Positions 24,456-34,063 of a DNA stretch of 64,000 bases are shown here, piece by piece. Position 1 is the first letter of the stretch; every line of letters begins with the position of its first letter. A program made the translations under genes and the position numbers. This DNA comes from Deltaproteobacteria bacterium RIFCSPHIGHO2_02_FULL_40_28 (GTDB lineage: Bacteria > UBA10199 > 2-12-FULL-40-28). The notes under the pieces were generated by a model. It was not told where the DNA came from. It worked only from the letters and a program-made list of their open reading frames with translations, and did no database searches. Location of the stretch: positions 95,239 through 159,238 of the forward strand of contig MGRJ01000023.1 in NCBI GenBank assembly GCA_001798135.1. The letters are read 5' to 3'.

Positions 24456-26849
24456 ATGCATATAAATCATATCGTTTTATATTTTTTTATTTCATTTGTT
24501 TCATTTATTATTGGCTGTTCTGGCGGAGGCACATCTGATTCTGCCTCGAATGAGTTTGCTTCTGTTGATTTAAGTGTTGGCGAGCATGCTGTTTTTCCCC
24601 ATCCCGATCGTTGGGCTGATTCCACTTATTCAGGTTTTCATGGCTACTGGCTCAAGGCTAATGGTTTTAATGTGATTGATACCACCTGCGTGCGTTGTCA
24701 CGACAAAGAATCAACCATATCCAGCGCTAATGCCGGTGGAGGCCCTCCCGGATGCAAATCCTGTCACACTGTTTTTCCACATGTTACAGGCTGGCGAAAT
24801 GGTGTGGATGAGGGCGGACATGGAAAGTATGTGTTGTCTCTCAGGGAGGCGGATGCATCTGTGACTGGGACAGAGGAGTGTCAACAATGTCATGGTGATG
24901 ATCTCAATGGCGGTATAACGGGTGTTTCCTGTAATCAGTGTCACACCGTGTATCCCCACGGAGATGCCACCGCCTGGGCTTTAAAAACAAATCATGGGCA
25001 AGCAGCATTGGAAAACGGGTTTGATGTTTGCCAACGATGTCATGGAGATGATTTTGAAGGGGGCGATACCGGAATTCGCTGCCGCAGTTGTCATGAAGGA
25101 GTATTTCCCCATGGAGTTGATGTAATGCCTGAGGGGGGCATTGATGTTGAGGTTGCGGAGGATGGTAGTAATGACTATGTGTTATCCGATGATGATATGA
25201 TAACCAGTGCTGCAACCGGTGCAGACTACGAAAATATTTACGACAGCGAATGGAGAGAAAAAATAAATCATGGTCGAACGACTATCCAGCTTGGTTACGA
25301 TGTGTGCCGCGGATGCCATGGAAGCGACTTAACCGGTGGGGATGTGGGGGTGAGCTGTTACCAATGCCATTCCTTTGCTCCCCATGTTGATGGCTGGGCC
25401 GAACCAGACGTGCATGGTGTGACAGCAAAAGGAAATGGAAAAGAACTGTGCACGGGATGTCATGGTGAGGATCTTTCTGGAGAAGATACAGGCACGGCTT
25501 GTAACAAGTGCCATATCATTTATCCCCATACGAAAGGAAAAAATGCCACAGCAGCCATTGCTGATATGCCTACTGGGACAGAGTGGAGCGACATTGAAAA
25601 CCACGGTTACTACGCCCTCAACAATGGAACAACCCTGTGTGCCGGCCAATGTCATGGTTCTGACCTGGAAGGAGGCCTTTCTGGGGTTGCTTGTACAACT
25701 GCTTGTCATGCCGTACCCGCGCCACACGATGCAGCCACCCTCCCCAGTTGGGCTGATTCTACCTATCGAAAAAATGCGGGCGAAGCCATTGATACAGACC
25801 ATCCCTTCCATGGAGACTATGCCGAAGGGGCCGCTAAAAGCACTTGCATGGGTTGTCATGGCAATGACTTAACCGGCGGAGATGCCGGGGTTAGCTGTTT
25901 TCAATGCCATGTCTACGCGCCTCATCAAGACTCTGATGGTTTGCCTGATCACCTGAAGGTGTTAAACGATGCAGTTGATAGCAATGGAGACGGCACCTTT
26001 GACCGAATTTGGGATACCGACGGTGATGCTGATGATGTGTGGGTTGCTGATGCCACTGGTTCAAACGGAAAAGACATTGTCCATGCCGCCATTGCTGTGT
26101 CTCTCATGCGCCAGGGCAATATCTCTGAATGCACCCGTTGTCATGGCGAAAACTTTGATCGTGAAGTGGGAGGCATTAAATGCACTAACTGCCATGAAAA
26201 TGGAGTGACTCATACAAGTGCTTCCATGACGATTGAAGGTACAACCTATACTGGCGGCTGGGGGCCCAATATTGGCGGTGGCTCCAACCATGGTACTTAT
26301 TTTTCAACTTACTTCACAGCCAATGATTCGGACGCCTTTTGTTGGGACTGCCATGGATCACCCATCGTATTTACAGATTCAAGTACCACAGGAACTTATT
26401 TTAATGCTTGCAACAACTGCCATGGGGTTTCAGGCCGATCGTCCGATCAAACCCAAGCAAGTTTGGCTGAACAAACGTTCTGCTATTCATGCCATCTGTA
26501 TCCACATCTTGCTCTTGAGACAGAATCCTTAGACAGTGCAGGAGACCCTGTTATTAATAGGCCCGCCTGGGGACCCAACAATTATGCCAAGAATGGAAAT
26601 GAAAACGGATTTTATTGGAGCCATGTTTATACGATTACACGCTGGGCCAACACTGTTGATGAATCGGGAAATTACTATGCTGACGAACCAACAGACCCCC
26701 GTTCTCCCGGCTCCACTGCATCTGCTGTAATTGCCAATACCTGCGGTGGCGGTACAGAAAATAAATGCCATTACGATGGGTATAGGGCACCACGAAACAA
26801 TCTAACCAATTATGGACTTTGTCGGGGTTATTGCCATGTAGACTGGTAA
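24456..26849 (+). CDS. Large multiheme lipoprotein cytochrome, about 20 hemes
   Basis: A 797-aa lipoprotein (signal VLYFFISFVSFIIGC, then GGGTSDSAS). It has 17 CXXCH sites and three CX3CH sites (CAGQCH, CTTACH, CRGYCH), about 20 hemes in all. Most come in pairs as a diheme unit, CxxCHGxDLxGG...GVxCxxCHxxxPH, repeated some eight times, which is also present in the tetraheme domain of the fused porin protein. A C...CH with seven intervening residues (CGGGTENKCH) near the end is probably not a heme site. The ATG at 24456 has GGAAGGAAG just before it; a TTG at 24444 is less likely. It is the best candidate for the outer-surface terminal of this cluster. Confidence 0.9.
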   Translation: MHINHIVLYFFISFVSFIIGCSGGGTSDSASNEFASVDLSVGEHAVFPHPDRWADSTYSGFHGYWLKANGFNVIDTTCVRCHDKESTISSANAGGGPPGCKSCHTVFPHVTGWRNGVDEGGHGKYVLSLREADASVTGTEECQQCHGDDLNGGITGVSCNQCHTVYPHGDATAWALKTNHGQAALENGFDVCQRCHGDDFEGGDTGIRCRSCHEGVFPHGVDVMPEGGIDVEVAEDGSNDYVLSDDDMITSAATGADYENIYDSEWREKINHGRTTIQLGYDVCRGCHGSDLTGGDVGVSCYQCHSFAPHVDGWAEPDVHGVTAKGNGKELCTGCHGEDLSGEDTGTACNKCHIIYPHTKGKNATAAIADMPTGTEWSDIENHGYYALNNGTTLCAGQCHGSDLEGGLSGVACTTACHAVPAPHDAATLPSWADSTYRKNAGEAIDTDHPFHGDYAEGAAKSTCMGCHGNDLTGGDAGVSCFQCHVYAPHQDSDGLPDHLKVLNDAVDSNGDGTFDRIWDTDGDADDVWVADATGSNGKDIVHAAIAVSLMRQGNISECTRCHGENFDREVGGIKCTNCHENGVTHTSASMTIEGTTYTGGWGPNIGGGSNHGTYFSTYFTANDSDAFCWDCHGSPIVFTDSSTTGTYFNACNNCHGVSGRSSDQTQASLAEQTFCYSCHLYPHLALETESLDSAGDPVINRPAWGPNNYAKNGNENGFYWSHVYTITRWANTVDESGNYYADEPTDPRSPGSTASAVIANTCGGGTENKCHYDGYRAPRNNLTNYGLCRGYCHVDW

Positions 26850-26883
26850 GACGTGAGGGCCATGGCTCTCATGGAGCAAATTT

Positions 26884-29800
26884 ATGCTGGAATGTGTGAA
26901 CAAAAAATTAATGGTGCACACAGTAGTTGTTTTACTGAGCCTTGGGCTTTGCCCTGTGCTTTCGTGGGCCCGAAGCATGGATTATCTCAACAAAGATCAG
27001 GTTAATTCCACACTCGATGTCTCCATTATCTCACTCGAAGATATCGATGTAGGCCCTTCGTTTCCAAGCATGGGATCTCATGCAATAGCCCTAGATCGTA
27101 ACGGGTATCCACACATCGTTTATGGGGGCGATAATCTTTATCACACCTACTACGATGGTGCCACTTGGAACACAGAAACCGTGGATAGCGAAAATGGCAC
27201 CGGTGAAGAAGCCACCATCGCCATTGATTCCAGCGGGGCTACGGATGTAATTCATGTTATCTATACCGATTCAGTTAATGCGGATCTTAAATATGCTACC
27301 AATGCTACAGGAAGCTGGGTGATTACTGCAAGCATTGACACATTAGAAGGCACCTCTCTTTCAATGGCCCTTGATTCCTCTGGTTATGTTCATGCCACCT
27401 ACCAGGTTGCCTCTGCTTATCTAACCCATCTTACCAACAGAAGTGGAAGCTGGGTCGATGTAAACATCGATAGTGGAAGTAATGGAACAGGATCACCTAA
27501 CAATATTGTCATTGACTCTTCGGATAACCTGCACGTGATTTATTACGAAGCGCGAGGCAGCGGTAATTATGGTATCAGCTACGCCACCAAGGCTGCGTCT
27601 GGAAGTAGCTGGACTGTTACCGAGTTAAGCTCGGTCTGGCCTGCCTATACCTGGCCTTCGGTTGCACTTGATACAAGTCAAAATTTGCATATGGTCTATA
27701 AAAATGGCAGCACGGGGGGGCTTGATTATCAGACTAAACCTAGCGGTTCTTCCACTTGGGGGGCTGTTACGACAGTTCTTTCCTCTGGGGTGGATGAATA
27801 TGTCAATCTAGTCGCGGATGCCTCAAACAATCTGTATGTGAGTTTCTACAATTCAACTGACGACGACTTAAAATACGTCCATTACGATAATTCAGGAGGA
27901 ATGGGTTGGGATGCAAGCGCCACAACACTTGATTCTAGTGGAGATGTGGGTTCTTACAACGCAATTGTAGCTTCTGGGGGAACGGCTCATATCAGCTATT
28001 ACGATGCAACCAATGGGGCTTTAAAATACACGACGGGGAGTGGTTCTTCTTGGAGTACAAGCACCCTAGCCAATTCGGAAGATCTTGGTCGGTATTCCTC
28101 GATGGTTCTTGATTCTGCCGGCAATATCCATGTGGCCTACTATGAGGCCGATCAAGCTAATCTTAAGTATGCTACCAATACTAGCGGGAGCTGGGTGGCC
28201 GAAACAGTGGATAGTACGGGGGATGTAGGCATGTATGCCTCCTTGGGCATTGATACTCGCGGTTATCTGCATATTGCTTATTATGATGCCACCAATACCA
28301 GTCTTAAATACGCCACCAATAGTAGTGGTGCGTGGGTTTCTAGCACCCTAGACAATAGCACGAACATCACTGGTGAAATAAGCACCTTGATTTTGGATGC
28401 TGCCAACGCGGTTCATATTTTTCATTACTGGAGCTACACCGATTCGGGCACAGGTCTTGGCACCACCGATTTCATGCATATCACCAATGCCAGCGGAGCC
28501 TGGGTTTCAGAAACCGTGGCCAGTAGGGCCTTTACTGTGGATTCCCTGGCCTTTGTCGAACAGGGAGATGTTGATGTTTTCATCGATTCCTCCGGATATT
28601 TTCAGGTTACTTTTTCGGATATCAGTTCTACTGAAGGGTATTACACCTATTACGCCACTAACATGAGCGGAACCTGGGTTTCCGATGATCCGGATACCTG
28701 TGCCGAAAGCGATGAGATCTTCAATGAAATTTTTCAAGACTCCAATGGAGACATTCATATTTTCTTTGTTAGTGCACAGCTCAACTACACCACCAATATC
28801 CCAGGATGGTGGTCTTGTTCCAAGCTGGCAAATCCTTCACCAGTTGATGCCTACTATCCGTCGGCTCTCATTGATGATCAGGATTATTTGTATGTTGCGT
28901 ATCAAGAAACTGATGATGATGAACTGCAGTTTTTAACTTCAATTAGCATGGATGCCAACTACGACTGGAACAAGGCTGTTTTGGTTGATAGTGATGTTAC
29001 ACATGTTTCTTTGCAACAAGATGCTATTGGATATTTTCATGCCACTTTTTACGATGTGGCCAATCAAGATCACAAATATGTCAAGTTTACCATTGATGCC
29101 GATGCAGATGGATCTGAAAATATCGATGATTGCGATGATGGTGTTGCAACAACCTACCCAGGAGCTACAGAAATATGTGGAGACTCGGTAGATAACGATT
29201 GTGATGGTACAACTGATGAACAAGATTCTGGTAGTACCCCTATTACCTGGTACGCCGATGGCGACCGAGATGGTTATGGTACAACATCCCTCACAACCGA
29301 GGCCTGTTCGGAACCCACCGGTTATTCTACTGAGAGTTCAGATTGCAATGATAACGATAGCGCCATCAGCCCCGATGTAGCTGAGGTATGTGTTGATGGT
29401 ATCGATAACGATTGCGATGACAATATCGACGAGGGATGCGTTGGCGAAAGTAACTACGATGACGATGGGGATGGCTATTCTGAAAATGCCGGTGACTGCG
29501 ATGATGCCGATAGTAGCATCAACCCAGGAGCTACTGAAATTTGCGATGGTGTTGACAACGACTGCGATCGTGACCTGGATGATGGCGATGTTGATGTGGT
29601 TGGTGCCTCCATCTGGTATCCCAATTTTGATGGGGATGCATATGGGGCTAGTGGCACCTCCATCGCGGCCTGCAGTCAGCCCAACATGTATTTGTCTGTT
29701 GGAGGGGATTGTAATGACAACAATTCTGCCATCTATCCAGGTGCGGACGAAGTTTGTGGGGACAGTATTGATAATAATTGTGATGATAATGTGGATGAAG

Positions 29801-30102
29801 AAACAGCCTCTTTTTCCATCATTTCTTGGTATCCGGATGGTGATGAAGATGGTTACGGGAGTGCCGATGTGGTTACAGAGACAGAAGTGTTAACAAGCTG
29901 TAGCCAGCCTGCTGCCAATTATGTTGCTGACAATTCAGACTGTAATGATTCCAATCCGGATATTAGTGCGGATGCTGCTGAAATTTGCAGTGACCAAATC
30001 GACAATAACTGTGACGGTGCAATTGATGAAGCCAGTTGCGCTAGAAATAGTGAGTGGAATCTGGATGCTGATTCTGGTGCGGGATGTTCTCTTAGAAGGT
30101 AA
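26884..30102 (+). CDS. Secreted beta-propeller protein with C-terminal MopE-type metal-binding repeats
   Basis: A 1072-aa exported protein (signal VVVLLSLGLCPVLSWA). Residues about 50-740 hold a dozen or so repeats of roughly 45 residues with HIAYYDATNxxLKYATN and SGSWV, a beta-propeller-like fold. Residues about 745-1060 hold four to five MopE-type units (for example YPGATEICGDSVDNDCDG and DGDRDGYG), a putative metal-binding motif named after the Methylococcus copper protein MopE. It ends abruptly in SGAGCSLRR. GGAG lies 8 nt before the ATG. It follows the 20-heme gene by 34 bp, so it is probably an extracellular partner; copper binding or adhesion is inferred only. Confidence 0.8.
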   Translation: MLECVNKKLMVHTVVVLLSLGLCPVLSWARSMDYLNKDQVNSTLDVSIISLEDIDVGPSFPSMGSHAIALDRNGYPHIVYGGDNLYHTYYDGATWNTETVDSENGTGEEATIAIDSSGATDVIHVIYTDSVNADLKYATNATGSWVITASIDTLEGTSLSMALDSSGYVHATYQVASAYLTHLTNRSGSWVDVNIDSGSNGTGSPNNIVIDSSDNLHVIYYEARGSGNYGISYATKAASGSSWTVTELSSVWPAYTWPSVALDTSQNLHMVYKNGSTGGLDYQTKPSGSSTWGAVTTVLSSGVDEYVNLVADASNNLYVSFYNSTDDDLKYVHYDNSGGMGWDASATTLDSSGDVGSYNAIVASGGTAHISYYDATNGALKYTTGSGSSWSTSTLANSEDLGRYSSMVLDSAGNIHVAYYEADQANLKYATNTSGSWVAETVDSTGDVGMYASLGIDTRGYLHIAYYDATNTSLKYATNSSGAWVSSTLDNSTNITGEISTLILDAANAVHIFHYWSYTDSGTGLGTTDFMHITNASGAWVSETVASRAFTVDSLAFVEQGDVDVFIDSSGYFQVTFSDISSTEGYYTYYATNMSGTWVSDDPDTCAESDEIFNEIFQDSNGDIHIFFVSAQLNYTTNIPGWWSCSKLANPSPVDAYYPSALIDDQDYLYVAYQETDDDELQFLTSISMDANYDWNKAVLVDSDVTHVSLQQDAIGYFHATFYDVANQDHKYVKFTIDADADGSENIDDCDDGVATTYPGATEICGDSVDNDCDGTTDEQDSGSTPITWYADGDRDGYGTTSLTTEACSEPTGYSTESSDCNDNDSAISPDVAEVCVDGIDNDCDDNIDEGCVGESNYDDDGDGYSENAGDCDDADSSINPGATEICDGVDNDCDRDLDDGDVDVVGASIWYPNFDGDAYGASGTSIAACSQPNMYLSVGGDCNDNNSAIYPGADEVCGDSIDNNCDDNVDEETASFSIISWYPDGDEDGYGSADVVTETEVLTSCSQPAANYVADNSDCNDSNPDISADAAEICSDQIDNNCDGAIDEASCARNSEWNLDADSGAGCSLRR

Positions 30103-30107
30103 ACTTT

Positions 30108-32900
30108 ATGCAACTTTCAAAATCCTTGAAACTTCTGACTGGCCTTGGTTTTTTTGTGTTGTTGTTTTCACCTGTGGCCCACGGTGCTGATATTGCCGTG
30201 GATAATACCTTGGATGTTCTTGATGGCACTGACAGTAGTTGCTCACTTCGCGAAGCGATCATCAATGCCAACAATGATACCGCCACTTACACGGATTGCA
30301 CAGCGGGTTCAGGCACAGATACTATCATTCTCCCTGCGGGAACATATTCCTTAAGCATGTCAGGGATCGACGAAGAATACGCTGCGACTGGCGACCTGGA
30401 CATCCGCTCCAGTATGACGATTCAGGGGGCTGGCTCTGGTTCAACAATTATCGACGGCGGTGGTTCCTCAGGAACCCTGCAAGATAGAATTTTTGACATC
30501 GTCTCTGGAGGGCTTACTATTAATTTCGAAGATTTAACCATCCAAAATGCCTATTTTACATCCTCTAATTACTGTGGCTCTTCTTCTTCAGTTGGAGGAG
30601 CTGGCATCTGCAATCATGATAAAAACAACACTGTTACCCTGACTGATTCTGTTGTTCAAAACAACACGATTAGCACTGGTGCATGGATTTATGGGGCGGG
30701 TATCCTTTTTAGTTCTTCATCCACTTCTGCCTCTCTTACTCTCACCAATACTGTAGTTACGGGTAACCAGGCGACCAGTTCAAGTGCTTCCCAGATCTGG
30801 GGAGGGGGCATCTATGTAAGCAATGCCTCCCTGCATCTTGTTGATTCCACCGTTAGCTCAAATAGTGCTGAGGTTACCTACTCCAGCTCCTCCAGTTATG
30901 CCCTTGGAGGCGGTATTCATGGGTATTGGTATGCCACTATTGAAATTGAAAACTCAACCATCAAAGACAATGGGGTTATCAGCAAAAATTCTTCCAGTTC
31001 TTCTAGCCACAACCCGGGAGCCTCTGGTGGAGGAGTTTACATTTACGGATTGAGCGATTTAGACATCACAGGGTCCACAATCAGCGGCAATTCCACATCA
31101 ACAAGCAATGGCAGAAAATCATCAGGAGGAGGGCTTGCGTTATCTGGAGATACTGTCAATATTTTCAACAGCACCATTGCCGATAATGATTCTATATGCG
31201 GTACCACTGCTGCATGCAGTTATTCCGCTTATGGGGCCGGTGTTGCTGTTACTTCGGGAACTATCAATATTTCCAACAGCACCATCGCAGACAACACATC
31301 CAGCATCTACAGTAGTGGAAGCGCTACGGCAGGTGGTCTCTATCGATCAGGGGGAACAGTCAATATTGGCAGCTCCATTATTGCTGACAATACAGCGGTC
31401 ACTTCTAACGCAAACTGTTCTGGAACAGTGGCTACAGCTACCTCAAGCTTGATCGAAGGCACATCAGAATGCACCATTACGAGTGGTTCTGTGCTTACGG
31501 ATGATCCAAACTTTGAGGAGCTTCTAGCTGACAATGGTGGTCCAACGTACACCATAGCCATCAATGAAACCAGCCCGGCCGTCGATACCGGGAACTGCAC
31601 GTCCATCGTTAATCTCGACGGGGTTACCGGTTATGACACGGCTACCAACGATCAGCGGGGTTTTACACGAAACGATGGCGATACAGCCTGTGACATGGGG
31701 GCTTATGAATTCATCGAACATGAAACAAACGATTGTGATGATAGTGAAGATAATGATGACGATGGGGTTACTGATGACGACGATGCTGATTGCGGTTCAA
31801 CAGAAGCTGATTGTACCGATGGGATAGACAATGATGGTGATGGGTCTGACTGTGACGACGCTAGTTCTGACTGTGATTATTATTATCAATGCGGAGGTAC
31901 AGAAACAAGTTGCTCCAATTCGATCGATGATGATGTTGATGGCGCAACAGATTGTGATGATTCTGATTGCACTAGTAGTACCGACTGCACCGTGGATGAC
32001 CTTGATAGCGATGGCTATGACGAAACCGTAGATTGCAATGACAATGAGGCCAGCGTTAGCCCGGGGGCTACAGAAACCTGCAATAATGTCGATGACAATT
32101 GTGATGGAGCCACTGATGAGGGGTTTGATTCAGACGGTGATGGAACTACAGACTGCAATGATACTGAGGAGTGTGATGGAATCGATAATGATGGTGATGG
32201 TTCTATAGACGAAGGGGTTACCAGCACTTACTACCAGGATGCAGATGGTGATGGTTACGGTGATGTTACCGCAACAACGGCGGCTTGTTCTCTTCCAGCA
32301 GGTTATAGTGATAATGGGGATGACTGTAATGATACAGATGCAAGCGTGAGCCCTCTTGGGGTTGATACTTGCGATGGGGTCGATCAGGATTGTGATGGTA
32401 CCGACACATCGTGTACAACAGGTGAAACCGTTGAAACAGAATGTAACGATGGGCAAGACAATGACATCGATGGTCAAGCCGATTGTATTGATGCTGATTG
32501 TAGTGCAGATACAGTTTGTATTGATGATGAGTGTTCCTCCTCAGAATGCCAGGATAATGATGCCGATGGTTATGCTGAGGCTGACAACGATTGCAATGAC
32601 AGTAATTTTTCTATCCATCCTGGGGCCACTGAAACCTGTGGAGATTCCAAGGATCAGGATTGTGATGGTTTAACAGATTGTGATGATACTGATTGCATTG
32701 ATAATCCTCAGTGTGCCAGTACAACATCAGGAGCTACCAACACGCCAGAATCAGATTGCAGTAATGGGCTTGATGATGATGCAGATGGCAGTTTGGATTG
32801 TTCTGATAGTGATTGTTTTTCCAGTACTGCCTGTACGGTCACAGTTGATGCAAACAGTGCCGATACTGGTCAAGCTGCTGGCTGTAGTTTGGTTAGGTAA
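30108..32900 (+). CDS. CSLREA-type right-handed beta-helix protein with MopE-type repeats
   Basis: A 930-aa exported protein (signal LLTGLGFFVLLFSPVAHG). The N-terminal segment DSSCSLREAIINANN is the CSLREA domain found on many surface or secreted proteins. Residues about 80-530 are a Ser/Thr/Asn/Gly-rich parallel beta-helix with polymorphic-outer-membrane-type repeats (for example GGGIHGYW, NISNSTIADN). Residues about 540-910 are aspartate/cysteine-rich units related to MopE (CDGIDNDGDGSIDEG, YYQDADGDGYGD). It ends GQAAGCSLVR, much like the C-terminus of the neighbouring propeller protein. Starts 5 bp after the upstream stop. Probably cell-surface; function unknown. Confidence 0.8.
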   Translation: MQLSKSLKLLTGLGFFVLLFSPVAHGADIAVDNTLDVLDGTDSSCSLREAIINANNDTATYTDCTAGSGTDTIILPAGTYSLSMSGIDEEYAATGDLDIRSSMTIQGAGSGSTIIDGGGSSGTLQDRIFDIVSGGLTINFEDLTIQNAYFTSSNYCGSSSSVGGAGICNHDKNNTVTLTDSVVQNNTISTGAWIYGAGILFSSSSTSASLTLTNTVVTGNQATSSSASQIWGGGIYVSNASLHLVDSTVSSNSAEVTYSSSSSYALGGGIHGYWYATIEIENSTIKDNGVISKNSSSSSSHNPGASGGGVYIYGLSDLDITGSTISGNSTSTSNGRKSSGGGLALSGDTVNIFNSTIADNDSICGTTAACSYSAYGAGVAVTSGTINISNSTIADNTSSIYSSGSATAGGLYRSGGTVNIGSSIIADNTAVTSNANCSGTVATATSSLIEGTSECTITSGSVLTDDPNFEELLADNGGPTYTIAINETSPAVDTGNCTSIVNLDGVTGYDTATNDQRGFTRNDGDTACDMGAYEFIEHETNDCDDSEDNDDDGVTDDDDADCGSTEADCTDGIDNDGDGSDCDDASSDCDYYYQCGGTETSCSNSIDDDVDGATDCDDSDCTSSTDCTVDDLDSDGYDETVDCNDNEASVSPGATETCNNVDDNCDGATDEGFDSDGDGTTDCNDTEECDGIDNDGDGSIDEGVTSTYYQDADGDGYGDVTATTAACSLPAGYSDNGDDCNDTDASVSPLGVDTCDGVDQDCDGTDTSCTTGETVETECNDGQDNDIDGQADCIDADCSADTVCIDDECSSSECQDNDADGYAEADNDCNDSNFSIHPGATETCGDSKDQDCDGLTDCDDTDCIDNPQCASTTSGATNTPESDCSNGLDDDADGSLDCSDSDCFSSTACTVTVDANSADTGQAAGCSLVR

Positions 32901-32901
32901 G

Positions 32902-33219
32902 ATGGTTATGGAAATGTTTCGATATTTTTTATCCTTTATTTTTTTTGTTGCTCTCATTTCCTGTGGGAGTGAAGCCGATGACAATGGTGAGGATTTTGGC
33001 AATATTCTCGACTCTCCTTCCAGCCTTGTTCTGACTGAAGATGAGCATGTGTATGGGTGGGGGCGTTCCGATTGTTTGATGTGTCACAACATCAACAACA
33101 TCCATCTCCAAAATAGAACTGATGTCACAATCGATATGGAGGAGATTCAGGATCAAGTAGCCGAAGAAGGCGAGTCGATTTGTATGGATTGTCACGGATC
33201 CAATGGTACCACCGAATAA
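32902..33219 (+). CDS. Small diheme c-type lipoprotein
   Basis: A 105-aa lipoprotein (lipobox LISC, at about residue 21, then GSEADD) with two heme sites, CLMCH and CMDCH. It starts 1 bp after the stop of the beta-helix gene; the ATG at 32902 has AGG a few bases upstream, and later ATGs at 32908 and 32914 are possible. It closes the second cytochrome cluster and overlaps the convergent radical SAM gene by 28 bp. Likely an extra electron-transfer lipoprotein of the same system. Confidence 0.82.
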   Translation: MVMEMFRYFLSFIFFVALISCGSEADDNGEDFGNILDSPSSLVLTEDEHVYGWGRSDCLMCHNINNIHLQNRTDVTIDMEEIQDQVAEEGESICMDCHGSNGTTE

Positions 33220-33953
33220 GAAATGTTTTGAGCACCCATCACTACCAGTTGTCCATTTTCATAAGAATAAAAACTAACTGTTTTGGAGCCATACATGTCT
33301 TTTCTTTTGTAGATGGTGAAAGGCCATAATTTTTTTTTCAATTGGCCAATGGCTTGTTGATAGTCTGTCTCTAATACGCCATGGTATGTGGCATGAGTAA
33401 AACCACCGCGCCCATACGGCAAAAAACGATACAAATGCCATGCATGAACCCTGCCTCCAGTACGGCAATAGTCATTAAGGAATTTGGCAATTTCAACTAA
33501 ATGTTGAATGTTTTGTTTGGTGACAACGGTTGAGATGGTTACTTCCTTGCCGGCCTCTTGCAAGGCTTGGAGCCGATCATAAATGAGGGCATGGTGGCCC
33601 TTGCTATAAATTCTCATTTGATTGTGCACGGTATCAAATACAGAATCAAGTGGCAGGACAAAACGGTCAATGCAGTCCAGTGATGCAAACTGGCTGGGCA
33701 GCCGAATGCCGTTAGTACCCACCTGGACAGTTAATCCCAGTGCCTTGGCATGGCCCGCCAGAGTTACCACATTGTGTGGCCAGGTAAAGGGTTCGCCACC
33801 ACCAAGCACCACATTTGTAACACCCTGGGACACAAGCTGATCCAGTAATTCCAGCACCTGGGGCATTGTCATGGTGTCAATGGAATTTTCTGTTACACAA
33901 AAAGTGCAGGTCATGTTGCAGAAGGGGTGAAGAAGCAAAACAGCAATATTCAT
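33192..33953 (-). CDS. Radical SAM protein
   Basis: A 253-aa radical S-adenosylmethionine enzyme. The cluster motif is CNMTCTFC (CxxxCxxC), followed by a GGGEPF S-adenosylmethionine-binding turn and VQVGTNGIRLP. There is no second iron-sulfur motif or SPASM domain, and the protein is short, so it resembles small activase or generic radical SAM enzymes; the substrate is not identifiable. The ATG at 33953 begins MNIAVLLLHPFC, and an upstream GTG at 33983 is in frame. It is convergent with the diheme lipoprotein gene and overlaps it by 28 bp, so a link to the cytochrome cluster is possible but unproven. Confidence 0.82.
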   Translation of the reverse strand: MNIAVLLLHPFCNMTCTFCVTENSIDTMTMPQVLELLDQLVSQGVTNVVLGGGEPFTWPHNVVTLAGHAKALGLTVQVGTNGIRLPSQFASLDCIDRFVLPLDSVFDTVHNQMRIYSKGHHALIYDRLQALQEAGKEVTISTVVTKQNIQHLVEIAKFLNDYCRTGGRVHAWHLYRFLPYGRGGFTHATYHGVLETDYQQAIGQLKKKLWPFTIYKRKDMYGSKTVSFYSYENGQLVVMGAQNISYSVVPLDP

Positions 33954-34063
33954 AACATGGTTATTGCCATACTCAGTGCACACCTTTCAACACCGATTCC
34001 AATGCGTGGTTTGCAAATACTTCAAGACAGTATTTTAAAATAGATTAATTTATTGTTTATTAA

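Noticed and set aside
24676-26771. Antisense and offset frames across the 20-heme gene.
   Set aside because: They mirror the periodic TGCCAT heme codons in other frames, with no features of their own.
26740-26790. An extra heme site CGGGTENKCH in the 20-heme protein.
   Set aside because: Seven residues between the cysteines is not a known heme-binding spacing; not counted.
29390-29893. Long plus-strand frame inside the MopE repeats of the propeller gene, and several similar ones nearby.
   Set aside because: They follow the low-complexity GAT/GAC repeats of the real gene in another frame and have no start signals.
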